53,252 nt of DNA from CAZGXI01 sp964529715 (GTDB taxonomy: Bacteria; Chloroflexota; Anaerolineae; Aggregatilineales; Ch27), in the NCBI GenBank assembly GCA_964529715.1, contig CAZGXI010000037.1, positions 1 through 53,252 on the forward strand, read 5' to 3'. The position numbers and the translations under genes are program-made. Below the pieces are notes generated by a model. That model made no database searches, was not told the origin of the DNA, and saw only the letters and a list, made by a program, of their open reading frames with translations. Positions 41,905 through 51,366 of the stretch are shown here, piece by piece; position 1 is the stretch's first letter, and every line of letters starts with the position of its first letter.

Positions 41905-44067
41905 TTATCGCAAAGTTCCGCCCGTCCAGGCAGGATAGGCCCCGCCTTCGCTGGTGATCTTGCGCGCCTCGCTGCCGCCCAGCGCCAACAGGTAGATTTC
42001 CGGCGCGCCGTCCTCTTCACCCGACGTGAAGGCCAGCAGGCGACCGTCGGGACTCCAGCAGTTGCCCCACTCGTAGTCGTCGCCGTCGTAGACCAGGGTT
42101 TGATCGCGCCCATCAGCAGACATCATCCACAGGGCCGAACGCCCCTCGCCGCGCCGCAAAAAGGAAATCCGGCTGCCGTCAGGGCTGTAGACAGGCGACC
42201 AGTCGTTCGCGTCGTTGTCTGTCAGGGCCAACGAGTCGTTCGTGCGCAGGTCCAGGCGATAGATCTCCCAGGTTTCCGGGTCGGTCCGCTGGCCGGAACT
42301 GTAGACCAGGTAGCGGCCATCCGGGGAGGGCGAGGGGTGCATATCTTTGGCGGCGCTGTCGGTTAACTGGAACAGATCGGTCCCATCCGCGCCGACGCGA
42401 TACAGATCGTGGCCGCCGTCGGAGTGTACATCTGAGGCAAAGTAGAGCGTCTGACCGTCCGGCGACCAGGCGGGGGGGCCATCTTCGATGTCGTTGTGGG
42501 TGATCTGGCGGACGTTCGCGCCGTCGATGTCCATCACGTAGATGTCGTCGTCGCCGTCCCGGTTGCTGACGAATGCGATGTGCGCGCCGTCCGGCGAAAT
42601 GGCCGGATAGCGGTCATTGGCGGCGTTGTCGGTCAGTTGCAACTCCACGCCGCTTGCCAGGTCCAGCAGAAACAACTCGGCGTCGCCGTCTCGCCTGGCG
42701 TAAAAGACGATCCGCCCACTGACCTGCCGCAGCACATCCGCCGGAGCGAGCGCCGACGGCGTGGCCGCAGCCGCATCGCCGGACCCGATCTGGGTACGTT
42801 GCGCCGCTGCCGTCTCCGTAAGGACCGGAATCCAGGGCGGCAGCACCCCGGACGGCGGGATCACGGTGATCTCGGCGCTGTCGGATGGGGCGACGGTCGG
42901 CGTGGACGTTTCTAGCAGCGACATCGGCGACCAGCCCTCGATCCCCATCGCCAGCAACGCCAGGGCGATCAACAAGGCAAACAGCAGACAGCCCGCCAGC
43001 GCGCCAATCGCCACATTGACCCACCAGCGTTGTTGCCGGGGCGGGCGCGCGACCCGCCGCCGCACCGAAGACGCCCGCACGCGCTTGCTGCTGGGCGGTG
43101 TGGGCTGCTGGGCGCGCGGCGCAGCCTGCCCCTCGGTATAAACCGGTGGGACCAGCGGCGGCGCTTCCGGCTCGGTCAACAGCGCGTCGGGCCGGGGCAA
43201 GACAATCGGCTTGGTCGGGATGCGGCTGGGGTCCGATTCCTCGCCCCTGATGGCCGCGCTGAGCGCCATCGCCAGCGCGGTTGCCGTTTGATAACGCCGT
43301 TCGCGGTTTTTCTCCAGGCCCTTTTGCAACACCCGGTCGATGGCCGGCGAAATTGCCGGGTTAACGTCGCGGATCGACGGGATCGGCGCGGTGACGTGCA
43401 TCACCGCGACCGAATAGGGCGTGTCGCTCTCGTAGGGCCGCCGCCCGCTCAACATCTCGTAGAGCACCACCGCCAGCCCGTACACGTCGCTGCGCCCATC
43501 GAGTTTGAGGCCCTGCGCCTGTTCGGGACTCATGTACGACGGCGTGCCGACAACGCCGGACGTGGTGATCGTGCTGCTGCCGGTCATGCGCGCGATGCCG
43601 AAGTCGGTCAGGTAGGCGTCGCCTTCCCGGTCCAGCAGGATGTTGCTCGGCTTGAGATCGCGGTGCAGCACGCCCTTGCTATGGGCGTAGTCCAGCGCCG
43701 CGCCCACCTGCCGGGCGATCCGCTCGACCTGCTCCGGCGGCAGCGGGCCGCGATCCAGCAGATCGTCCACGCTGCCCGCGTCCATGTAGCGCATGACGAT
43801 GTAGGGTGTTTCGTTTTCTTCGCCGTAGTCGTACACGGGACCAATGGCGCGGTGTTCCAGCTTGGCGACGATGGACGCCCCGCGCTTGAAGCGTTCCCGG
43901 AAAGTCTTATCATGGATGAACTGGCGCGGCAGCACCTTGACGGCAACCGGGCGGCTCATAGAAATCTGAACGGCGCGGTAGACAACGGCCATGCCGCCGC
44001 GTCCGATCTCCTCCAAAAGCTGATAGCCGCCGAACTGCGTCCCGGCGAGCGATTCGGTTTCGGCCAT
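41905..44067 (-). CDS. Membrane Ser/Thr protein kinase with extracellular TolB-like propeller
   Basis: A 720-residue PknB-type kinase. The catalytic domain (about 14-275) has GRGGMAVVYRA, K44 in VAVKVLP, HRDLKPSN (135-142), DFG (155-157) and GTPSYMSPEQ. A proline-rich basic linker leads to one membrane helix (about 350-374). The outer part (about 445-720) holds about six beta-propeller repeats with YPAISPDGAHIAF- and DIYVMDIDG-type motifs, as in TolB/WD40-like PD40 proteins. The propeller may sense an extracellular ligand or wall state. I chose the ATG at 44065-44067; a TTG 36 bases upstream is less likely. Confidence 0.9.
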   Translation of the reverse strand: MAETESLAGTQFGGYQLLEEIGRGGMAVVYRAVQISMSRPVAVKVLPRQFIHDKTFRERFKRGASIVAKLEHRAIGPVYDYGEENETPYIVMRYMDAGSVDDLLDRGPLPPEQVERIARQVGAALDYAHSKGVLHRDLKPSNILLDREGDAYLTDFGIARMTGSSTITTSGVVGTPSYMSPEQAQGLKLDGRSDVYGLAVVLYEMLSGRRPYESDTPYSVAVMHVTAPIPSIRDVNPAISPAIDRVLQKGLEKNRERRYQTATALAMALSAAIRGEESDPSRIPTKPIVLPRPDALLTEPEAPPLVPPVYTEGQAAPRAQQPTPPSSKRVRASSVRRRVARPPRQQRWWVNVAIGALAGCLLFALLIALALLAMGIEGWSPMSLLETSTPTVAPSDSAEITVIPPSGVLPPWIPVLTETAAAQRTQIGSGDAAAATPSALAPADVLRQVSGRIVFYARRDGDAELFLLDLASGVELQLTDNAANDRYPAISPDGAHIAFVSNRDGDDDIYVMDIDGANVRQITHNDIEDGPPAWSPDGQTLYFASDVHSDGGHDLYRVGADGTDLFQLTDSAAKDMHPSPSPDGRYLVYSSGQRTDPETWEIYRLDLRTNDSLALTDNDANDWSPVYSPDGSRISFLRRGEGRSALWMMSADGRDQTLVYDGDDYEWGNCWSPDGRLLAFTSGEEDGAPEIYLLALGGSEARKITSEGGAYPAWTGGTLR

Positions 44068-44179
44068 GCCGGAATCTCGCTCCCTGCTGCACCCCCAGGC
44101 CAAAAAGTAGGGCGAATGCGCGGCCCCTGCTAGGGAATTATATCGGCGAACCGGGAACGGCGAAACCGAAGCGCATCCC

Positions 44180-46462
44180 TTAACGCACCAGGAGCGCCGT
44201 CAGCCGCGCCACGAGCGACAGCACCCACAGCGGAAGCTGTTGGCGCATGGCCCATTCGGCGCCCTGTTCCCGTAGGCGCAGCGGAATCAGTTTGATCAGG
44301 CGGTTGCTGCTCTGATCGGCCAAGCTGGGCGCGCCGGGGCGGTCGAACACCTTTGTTCCCAACACAGGGTCAAACTTCCAGGGGTAGCCGCGCGGGCGCA
44401 ACATAGGCCGGAAAGGATGATGGTAGGCATTGCTCACCAACAACAGGCCGTCTGAGTTGCGCAGGGCCAGTTCCACGCGGGCGCACTCCGCCGGGGCGAT
44501 CCGCCAGGCGGCGTCGGCGACGCGCTGTGTGGCGTTGGCGATCACGTCGCAGGGCGTTTCTCCCTGCAAGCGCAGACGATCCCGCGCATCGTATACCTGC
44601 CAATGAACGCTCGCGCCGGGATAGGCGTGCGGCGTATCGTTGCATACCCACAGGGCGCGCGGGCGGCGGCCATCGTGTTCCAGCATCACCAGCAACGGCT
44701 GTGACGCGCGGCGCAGGGCTTCGTAGCCGCCTTTGGGCTGGCGCAGGTAATCCAGCACGCCGCAGCCCACCTGCGGCACCAGGTCCACCAGCCAGAAGTG
44801 CACATATCCGGCGCTGCCTGCCGCGCGCAGACGACGGAAGTGCTCGACATGATAGCGGATCAATTCCGCCTGATACTGCCACAACGTCTCGATTTGTCCT
44901 TCCAGATGCCTGAGCCGCTCCCAGGCGAAGGGATAAGCCTTCAGTGTGGCGGCGGCGGCGGGCGTCTCCGCGCCGAACTCGGTGTTCAGCTTGCAGCGGC
45001 GGCGGTATACGTCGGTGTAGCGTGCGGTCCACAGCGCGCCGTAGTAGGTGTGCGCGTCGCCGGAGCGCCGCCAGTCCTCTTCCATCTGGCCGGAACAGAT
45101 GAAGACCGGGCGGGTCGGGTCCTGGTCCTGGGCGTCGGCGTAGAGGGCCGGGTCGGGGCGTTGCTCCACGTTTTCGCGGTGGGCAAAGACCATCGTCGGC
45201 TCGTTGTGGCAGGCCCAGGTGATGATCGCCGGGTGGTTGCCGAGCAGGTCAATCAGGGCGCGTTGCGCGGCCAACGCGCGCGCCTCGAATTCCGGCGTGA
45301 AGTGGTGCATCCAGTTCAACTCGAAGTCTTGCCAGATCAGCATCCCGGCGCGGTCGCACACGTCGTACAGGTCCGGCGGTGAGATGTGTACGTGCACGCG
45401 CAGCAGGTTCAGATTGGCCGCGCGCGCCAGGTTCACGTCGCGGACGAAATCGCCCCGGTCGCGTTGAGAAAGATACAGGCCGGGCATGTAGCCGGAGCCG
45501 CGCACGAACATGGGCCGCCCGTTGATCACGTAGGTGAAGCGGTCCGGGCTGCGCTCCAATTCCACCGTGCGCAGGCCGAAGGTCTCCCGCAGCGCGCTTT
45601 CCAGACGCCCGGACTCGCCGCGCAGCAGGGCCGTCAGGCGGTAGAGGTCGGGCCGCCCCTGATCCCAGGGCCACCACAAGCGTGGATCGGGGAGACGCAG
45701 AGTTTGCTCGACGGCGTGCTCGCCCGGCGCAAGCTCCAACGGCAGCACGAGGTCTGCGCCGGGGCCGTCGTGATTCTCCGCGAAGGCGCGCAGCGTCAGC
45801 GCGCCGGACCAGGGTTGCCCCCCGGCATTGGTGACACTCAGGCGCACGTTCACTGCGCCGTCGATCCCTGCCCGGATGCGCACGCGGTCCAGGCTCACGC
45901 CGTCGTCCAACAGCAGCCAGGTGGGCCGCCAGATGCCGATGGGATTCACGTTCGGCGGGATCACGCCTTCACCGTGCTCGTATAGGCCCTTCACCAGCCC
46001 CCGGATCACGTGATCCACCGGGTAGCTGCCCTGCGGGTTGGGCGGGTCCCAGGGTGAGGTCACACGCACGACCAGCGTATGGATCGCGCCGGGGCGGACC
46101 AGGCCGGTCACGTCCAGGGTAAAGGGCGTGTTGTGGCCCTCGTGCCGCCCGGCGAAGCTGCCGTTGACCCACACCTCCGCGAAGTAGTCCACGCCCTCGA
46201 AGCGCAGCCGCGCCCGCTTGAAGGGTAGGTCTGGCGCGGCGAACGTCCGGCAGTAAATCCACGCCTGTGCGTTGAGCGCGCGCAGATGGTCGCCCCAATA
46301 GGGCTGCGCCGGATAGAGCACGGGCTGCAAGTGGGCGCACTCCGGCGCGTCAAAGGCTTTATCTTCAGGCACAGGGCCGGGAGAGAAATCGGCGTCGAGC
46401 GGAAGCGGATAGACCTGCCAGGGGCCGGTCAGGCGCACGCGGCGGGGGACAGATGGAGGCAT
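44180..46462 (-). CDS. Glycoside hydrolase family 2 (beta-mannosidase-like)
   Basis: A 760-residue intracellular glycosidase without a signal peptide. A jelly-roll sugar-binding domain (about 10-180, ARLRFEGVDYFAEVWVNGSF) precedes an immunoglobulin-like domain and the TIM barrel (about 300-590). The likely acid/base is in WACHNEPTM (near 425) and the nucleophile in KLNTEFGAETP (near 500). FVRGSGYMPGLYLSQRDRGD is typical of beta-mannosidases and exo-glucosaminidases, so beta-mannosidase is a reasonable but unproven guess. The ribosome site is weak. It is divergent from the small secreted-protein gene and is not in an operon. Confidence 0.85.
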   Translation of the reverse strand: MPPSVPRRVRLTGPWQVYPLPLDADFSPGPVPEDKAFDAPECAHLQPVLYPAQPYWGDHLRALNAQAWIYCRTFAAPDLPFKRARLRFEGVDYFAEVWVNGSFAGRHEGHNTPFTLDVTGLVRPGAIHTLVVRVTSPWDPPNPQGSYPVDHVIRGLVKGLYEHGEGVIPPNVNPIGIWRPTWLLLDDGVSLDRVRIRAGIDGAVNVRLSVTNAGGQPWSGALTLRAFAENHDGPGADLVLPLELAPGEHAVEQTLRLPDPRLWWPWDQGRPDLYRLTALLRGESGRLESALRETFGLRTVELERSPDRFTYVINGRPMFVRGSGYMPGLYLSQRDRGDFVRDVNLARAANLNLLRVHVHISPPDLYDVCDRAGMLIWQDFELNWMHHFTPEFEARALAAQRALIDLLGNHPAIITWACHNEPTMVFAHRENVEQRPDPALYADAQDQDPTRPVFICSGQMEEDWRRSGDAHTYYGALWTARYTDVYRRRCKLNTEFGAETPAAAATLKAYPFAWERLRHLEGQIETLWQYQAELIRYHVEHFRRLRAAGSAGYVHFWLVDLVPQVGCGVLDYLRQPKGGYEALRRASQPLLVMLEHDGRRPRALWVCNDTPHAYPGASVHWQVYDARDRLRLQGETPCDVIANATQRVADAAWRIAPAECARVELALRNSDGLLLVSNAYHHPFRPMLRPRGYPWKFDPVLGTKVFDRPGAPSLADQSSNRLIKLIPLRLREQGAEWAMRQQLPLWVLSLVARLTALLVR

Positions 46463-46634
46463 ATGCAGAACGCTTTCGAGGTCAAGAGATCAGGATGCCT
46501 ACATCCGCTGAAACACGCTGCCGGGCGCAACGTCACGCACGAACTGCCCGCAGCCCGCACGAAAAGTCAAAACGTGCTACAGTTGCACCGAGGGTAACAA
46601 CTGCTTCATAAGTGTATCTCCCCCAGAAGGAACC

Positions 46635-47174
46635 ATGTCTGCCCAAAGATACTTCCTGCGCTTCGGGGTGCTGCTACTGTGCCTGGCCCTGCTGCTGACA
46701 TCCTTCCCCGCAGCGGCACAGCAGGAAACCGTGACCTTCCGGCAGTGGGCCAGCAGCGCCAGCGCAACCAGCCAGTATGGCGAGGGCGACTGGAGCGCAA
46801 GGCAAGCCACCGGCGCGCCGAACGTCAATATGTGCGGCAACTCCGTCTTCGCGTGGGCTTCCCTGACCCGTACCGGCCAGGACAGCCTGACTCTGCTGTA
46901 CGACATTCCCGTGATCCCGACTGAAGTAACCGTCTACCAGACCTACAACCCCGGCGCGATCACGGGCATCGACCTGATCCTGGCCGATGGCAGCGGGACG
47001 ATTACCGTCGCCGACAGCGCCGACCCCGGCACGCCCTGCCCCGGCAGGCTGATCCTCAGGATTCCGGAGGGAACGCCGCCCGTCAACGGCGTCGTCATCC
47101 ACCTGGACCAGACGATCACCGGGGACTGGAACGAGATCGACGCGGTGAAGCTCCTCGGCATCCCGCTAGAGTAG
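46635..47174 (+). CDS. Small secreted protein, discoidin-like fold; function unknown
   Basis: A 179-residue protein with a signal peptide (about 1-29, ending SFPAAAQ). The mature part opens with WASSASATSQYGEGDWSARQ and then ATGAPNV, a pattern seen in N-terminal strands of discoidin/F5-8C-like and pappalysin-type domains that bind sugars or surfaces. It ends VVIHLDQTITGDWNEIDAVK, typical of such domains, where bound-ion 'EIDAV' strands close the fold. AGAAGGA lies just before the ATG. It probably acts outside the cell as a binding module. No catalytic motif was seen. Confidence 0.72.
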   Translation: MSAQRYFLRFGVLLLCLALLLTSFPAAAQQETVTFRQWASSASATSQYGEGDWSARQATGAPNVNMCGNSVFAWASLTRTGQDSLTLLYDIPVIPTEVTVYQTYNPGAITGIDLILADGSGTITVADSADPGTPCPGRLILRIPEGTPPVNGVVIHLDQTITGDWNEIDAVKLLGIPLE

Positions 47175-47195
47175 GCCCTTACCCGCGTATAGGTC

Positions 47196-47223
47196 GTAGG
47201 GACACAGTGCACCGTGTCCCTAC
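47196..47223. repeat. Palindromic GTAGGGACAC repeat between convergent genes
   Basis: GTAGGGACAC and GTGTCCCTAC flank an eight-base centre, a nearly perfect 28-bp palindrome. It lies between two convergent genes and can fold on either strand, so it may act as a bidirectional terminator. It is related to the repeats at 27545-27570 and 37298-37327. Confidence 0.7.
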
Positions 47224-47254
47224 AGCCGCTACCTTTTCGATTTCCGATTGAGTT

Positions 47255-48673
47255 TTAGTAGGCCGGTTCCAACCAGTACACCCCACCCGCCTCCGGCGTC
47301 CAGCCGACCAGGCCGTTGTAATTCACCTGCCACCATGCGAAGCCGTTCGCACAGACCGGGCCGGAAAGCACCGTGAACACACCTCCGGCGGGGATCAGGC
47401 CGATGGCGACGCTGTTGGTGGTCGGCTGGATGCGCAGGTTGTTCGGGTCGCCGGGCGTGACGCGCCCCCGCCCCCCCACCGTCAGACGCGAGGGCAATGT
47501 GCCGGGGCAGGCAGCAGTCACGGGCGGCGTCGTGGGCGAAGACGGCACGCCGATGGTGATCGGGATGCTGCTCAGCGGCGTCGTGCCAACTAGGGTCACA
47601 TAAGCTGCCGAAATCCAGCCACGCCCGCCACCAGTCAGCATGACTTCCAGCCAGGACGAGTCAGGGTTGCGCCCGATCACCTGGGCGCTCTGTCCGCCGG
47701 GCAACGCGCCCACACGGCTGTAATTCGTGCCGGGGCCACTGCGCACACGCACGGTCACGTTGGCCCGCGCGAACAGCCCCTGCACCGCCTGGGTAGGAGG
47801 GACAGCGGTAGCAGCCGCCTGCCGGAACCAGTAGACGCTGATCTGCGCGTTGCCGCTCAACTCGAAGTACTCCACGCGGATGGTGTGTTGCCCCGCGCTC
47901 AGGTAAATATTGCCGCGCGTTTCGCGGTAGATGCCTGCATTCCAGTTGTCGATCACCAGCGTGCCGTCGGCCCACACGCGCACACCGTCGTCTGCCCCGG
48001 CGACGAAGGTATAGGTCCCGGCGTCAAGCTGTGGAAAGCCCCACCAGCGCGCGCTGAAGTTGTCGGCGTTGACCACACCGGGGATGGGCGCTCCCAGGCC
48101 CCAGTTGTAATCAACGCCCTGTTCCAGCCGCCCGCCTACCTGAGGAGCGGTCAGGGTGGTGTTGTTGTAATATTCCGCCGCCCAGCCGCCCGACGCCGTC
48201 TGCGCCCCGGCCAGCGCCCAACTGACGTAGATCACGGCCTGGTCGCCCGCCTCGTAATATTCCACACGCACCCAGTGCTGCCCCGCCGTCAGGGTAATGT
48301 CGCCGGTCACGGTGGTGCGAACCTGGTCGCGCCAGGCGTCAATCACCAGCCGATCATCGACATAGACGCGCACGCCGTCGTCGGTGGTGGCGGTAAAGCG
48401 ATACGTTCCGCCGTTGGCAAACGACTGCGGGCCGGTCCAGCGGACGGAGAAGTTGTCCGCCGGGACAATGCCCGGCACCGGACTGCCTCCGCCCCAATCG
48501 AAGGCAATGGCGCTATCCAGCCGGACGAAGATCGCCGTGCCGGACAGGTAGCGGTTGTTGAAGTATTCGCCGGTCCAGTTGCTCCCGGTGTCGGCGCTCG
48601 CCGGAGCGACGCCCGGCCAGAAGACGCTGACAAGTAGAACAAAGGTGGCAACGATGAGCGTAATACGACGCAT
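47255..48673 (-). CDS. Secreted protein with two PA14 domains and two SH3-type domains
   Basis: A 472-residue secreted protein with a signal peptide (about 1-28, ending APASA). It has two PA14-type domains (about 30-160 and 165-295), each with a WTGEYFNN- or WAAEYYNN-type start and DDGVRVY/DDGVRVW, which carry the calcium/sugar-binding aspartates. A bacterial SH3 domain follows (about 305-370, VTVRVRSGPGTNYSRVGALP), then a Pro/Thr-rich linker and a second SH3-like domain (about 410-472). It is likely a cell-wall- or glycan-binding surface protein. The ATG at 48671-48673 was chosen over a GTG 33 bases upstream, because the signal peptide begins there. Confidence 0.87.
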   Translation of the reverse strand: MRRITLIVATFVLLVSVFWPGVAPASADTGSNWTGEYFNNRYLSGTAIFVRLDSAIAFDWGGGSPVPGIVPADNFSVRWTGPQSFANGGTYRFTATTDDGVRVYVDDRLVIDAWRDQVRTTVTGDITLTAGQHWVRVEYYEAGDQAVIYVSWALAGAQTASGGWAAEYYNNTTLTAPQVGGRLEQGVDYNWGLGAPIPGVVNADNFSARWWGFPQLDAGTYTFVAGADDGVRVWADGTLVIDNWNAGIYRETRGNIYLSAGQHTIRVEYFELSGNAQISVYWFRQAAATAVPPTQAVQGLFARANVTVRVRSGPGTNYSRVGALPGGQSAQVIGRNPDSSWLEVMLTGGGRGWISAAYVTLVGTTPLSSIPITIGVPSSPTTPPVTAACPGTLPSRLTVGGRGRVTPGDPNNLRIQPTTNSVAIGLIPAGGVFTVLSGPVCANGFAWWQVNYNGLVGWTPEAGGVYWLEPAY

Positions 48674-48895
48674 ACTCCAATGCACTCCTGCACACAAAGT
48701 AAGCACAAAACGCGATAGATACTCTGATTTTAGTAGATGCTCGATCTTAAAAACATGACGGTTGCACTACGTTTGTGCAATGCCTGCCTGACCGCCCTGC
48801 CGTTCTGCGCGCGGCGCTTTTTCCTAACGCATACCTATAGCCGTCCTGCCGATCCACGCCTATAATGAACTTCGGCCCACGAAAGGATAGTTCCC

Positions 48896-50521
48896 ATGCA
48901 AACCCCAGACTCCGTGTACGCCTTTTTTCCCACCGAGGCCGACATTCCACCAGCGTTCCGGCTGGTCGCGCCGGTCGAGCAGACCGAATATCTCGTGGAC
49001 GGCGAACTGCGTCACTGGGACGGCCCCCGGCAGGATGTATTCTCCCCGGTGTGCGTGCGCACAGACTCCGGCCTCGTGCAGCAGCGCATCGGCAGCTATC
49101 CGCTGCTGACCGAAAAGGAGGCGTTGGAAGCTCTTGATGCCGCCGCGCGCGCCTACGACAGTGGGCGGGGCCGCTGGCCCACGATGTCGATTGCCGAACG
49201 CATTACGCACGTCCAAGACTTCGTCTACCGCATGAAGGATGCCAAACGCGAGGTCGTGGCCCTGCTGATGTGGGAGATCGGCAAGTCGTTTGCCGACTCG
49301 GAGAAGGAATTCGACCGCACGGTGGCCTACATCGAAGACACCATCGACGCGCTCAAGGACCTGGACCGGGTATCGTCGCGCTTCACCATCGAGCAGGGCA
49401 TCATCGGCCAGATTCGCCGTGCGCCGTTGGGCGTGGTGCTGTGCATGGGGCCGTTCAACTACCCGCTGAACGAGACCTTCACCCTGCTTATCCCGGCGCT
49501 GATCATGGGCAACACGGTGGTGTTCAAGCCGCCGCGCTTCGGCGTGCTGCTGCACCGCCCGCTGCTGAACGCCTTCCGCGAGGCCCTGCCGCCCGGCGTG
49601 GTCAACGCGATCTACGGCGAGGGGCGCACGGTCACGCCGCCGCTGATGGCTTCCGGCCAGATCGCCGCGCTGGGCTTCATCGGCACGAGCCGGGCCGCCG
49701 ACTCGCTGGAAAAGGCCCATCCTAAGCCCCACCGCCTGCGCTCCATCCTGGGCCTGGAAGCCAAAAACCCGGCCATCATCCTGCCGGACGCCGACCTGGA
49801 CCTGGCAGTGAAGGAATGCGTGCTGGGCGCGCTGTCCTTCAACGGCCAGCGGTGCACGGCGCTGAAAATCCTGTTCGTCCATTCGTCCATCGTGGACGAT
49901 TTCCTGGCCCGCTTCAGCGCGGCGGTGAACGCGCTCAAGTGCGGGATGCCCTGGGAAGACGGCGTGAACATCACGCCGCTGCCGGAGAAGAACAAGCCGC
50001 AGTACCTTACCGAACTGGTCGAGGACGCGCAGCAGCAGGGCGCGCGCGTGGTCAACGCGAACGGCGGCGCGTGGAGTGGGACGTTCTTCTACCCGGCGGT
50101 GGTCTACCCGGTGGGGCAGGGGATGCGCCTGTGGGACGAGGAGCAGTTCGGCCCGGTGATCCCGGTTGCGCCGTTCGACGACATCGAGCAGCCGATCCGC
50201 TACATCGTTGAGTCGAACTATGGCCAGCAGGTAAGCATCTTCGGCTGCGACCCGGACGTGATCGCCGACCTGATCGACCCGCTGGTGAACCAGGTGTGCC
50301 GCGTGAACGTCAACAGCCAGTGCCAGCGTGGGCCGGATACCTTTCCTTTTACCGGGCGCAAGGACTCGGCAGAAGGCACGCTCTCGGTCAGCGACGCGCT
50401 GCGCGCCTTCTCGATCCGCACTCTCGTCGCGGCGAAGGAAACCGACATCAACAAGGCCATCATCATCGACATCGTGCGCGAGCACAAGTCGAACTTCCTC
50501 TCGACGGATTTCATTTTGTAA
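48896..50521 (+). CDS. gapN: NADP-dependent glyceraldehyde-3-phosphate dehydrogenase-like ALDH
   Basis: A 541-residue aldehyde dehydrogenase of the ALDH11/GapN branch, longer than usual at the N-terminus. Branch markers are VLCMGPFNYPLNETFTLLIP and VVFKPPRFGVLLH. The catalytic cysteine is in FNGQRCTALK. The general-base position is odd: where other members have LELGGK this has LGLEAK, moving the glutamate two places. The expected reaction is non-phosphorylating oxidation of glyceraldehyde 3-phosphate to 3-phosphoglycerate with NADPH formation; the altered site makes the substrate less certain. AAAGGA precedes the ATG. It is not obviously in an operon. Confidence 0.82.
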   Translation: MQTPDSVYAFFPTEADIPPAFRLVAPVEQTEYLVDGELRHWDGPRQDVFSPVCVRTDSGLVQQRIGSYPLLTEKEALEALDAAARAYDSGRGRWPTMSIAERITHVQDFVYRMKDAKREVVALLMWEIGKSFADSEKEFDRTVAYIEDTIDALKDLDRVSSRFTIEQGIIGQIRRAPLGVVLCMGPFNYPLNETFTLLIPALIMGNTVVFKPPRFGVLLHRPLLNAFREALPPGVVNAIYGEGRTVTPPLMASGQIAALGFIGTSRAADSLEKAHPKPHRLRSILGLEAKNPAIILPDADLDLAVKECVLGALSFNGQRCTALKILFVHSSIVDDFLARFSAAVNALKCGMPWEDGVNITPLPEKNKPQYLTELVEDAQQQGARVVNANGGAWSGTFFYPAVVYPVGQGMRLWDEEQFGPVIPVAPFDDIEQPIRYIVESNYGQQVSIFGCDPDVIADLIDPLVNQVCRVNVNSQCQRGPDTFPFTGRKDSAEGTLSVSDALRAFSIRTLVAAKETDINKAIIIDIVREHKSNFLSTDFIL

Positions 50522-50526
50522 AGGGC

Positions 50527-50553
50527 CAGGGTAGGTTGGTACAGCCTGCCCTG
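50527..50553 (+). terminator. Possible terminator hairpin after the GapN-like gene
   Basis: CAGGGTAGG and CCTGCCCTG can pair (one G-U) across a nine-base loop six bases after the stop. There is no run of U, so termination would be inefficient. Confidence 0.4.
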
Positions 50554-50619
50554 ACAAATTGTTCTTCAAGGACTGGCATGTGGCCCGCCCACCGTATCTC
50601 TTGAAAAGGTTATTTGATC

Positions 50620-51321
50620 ATGGCTCGCTTCCAATACCATCCCGATATTCTTGCCACGTTCCCGTCGCTCGTCGGCGGGGTGATCCTGGCCACGCACACG
50701 CACAGCGGCCCGACTCCTGCTGCCCTGGCCGGGCTTTACACTCAGGAGCAGCAGGCCGTCGCCCGGCGCATCGGCGCGACGCCGCTCAGCGAAATCCCGT
50801 CGCTGGCGGCGTGGCGGGCGGCCTTCCGCAAGTTCAATGTCGATCCCACCCAGTACCGCAGCGCGGCAGAAGCCCTGCTGCGCCGCCTGACCAAGAAGGG
50901 TGATATTCCAAGCATCAATACCCTGGTGGACATCGGCAACCTGGTCAGCATCCGCTACGCGCTGCCCGTCGCCGTGTTCGACACGCGGGCCATCCAGGGC
51001 GCGATCACCGTCCACTTCGCCGATGGTACGGAGCCGTTCATCCCGCTGGACCAGGCGGAAGCGGAGTACCCCGAACCCGGCGAAGTCATCTTTTCCGATG
51101 CGGGGAAACAGGTAGCCGCGCGGCGCTGGTGCTGGCGGCAGAGCGATCACAGCGCGGCGCGGAACGGCACGACCGAAGCGATTATCACGGTCGAGGCGCA
51201 CCACGCCGCCGCCCGTGCAGACGTGCAGGCCGCGCTGAACGATCTCACCGCGCTGCTGGCAACGCATACCGGGGCAGTGTGCACTTCCGCCATGCTGGAT
51301 TGGGAGCATCCGGCTTTTTAG
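50620..51321 (+). CDS. B3/B4 tRNA-binding-domain protein (PheT-type editing domain homologue)
   Basis: A 233-residue stand-alone B3/B4 domain, homologous to the editing module of phenylalanyl-tRNA synthetase beta. Landmarks are SLAAWRAAFRKFNVDPTQYR (about 66-85), SAAEALLRRL and INTLVDIGNLVSIRYALPVA (about 99-118), and a C-terminal CWRQSDHSA. Free-standing members may clear mischarged tRNA; the true role of this type is not known to me. AAAAGG lies ten bases before the ATG. The EamA transporter and Nudix hydrolase genes follow closely, so the three may form one transcript. Confidence 0.85.
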   Translation: MARFQYHPDILATFPSLVGGVILATHTHSGPTPAALAGLYTQEQQAVARRIGATPLSEIPSLAAWRAAFRKFNVDPTQYRSAAEALLRRLTKKGDIPSINTLVDIGNLVSIRYALPVAVFDTRAIQGAITVHFADGTEPFIPLDQAEAEYPEPGEVIFSDAGKQVAARRWCWRQSDHSAARNGTTEAIITVEAHHAAARADVQAALNDLTALLATHTGAVCTSAMLDWEHPAF

Positions 51322-51366
51322 CGGTAGAGTTAAGGGCTGTTCGTAGCGGAAAAAGGTTCGACGGCG

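Noticed and set aside
43030..44133. A 367-codon plus-strand frame
   Set aside because: It is antisense to the Ser/Thr kinase catalytic domain, which is certain.
48860..50569. A 569-codon open frame on the minus strand
   Set aside because: It is antisense to the GapN-like gene, which has clear family motifs and a good ribosome site. The composition (many Arg, Asp, Val, His) is that of a shadow.
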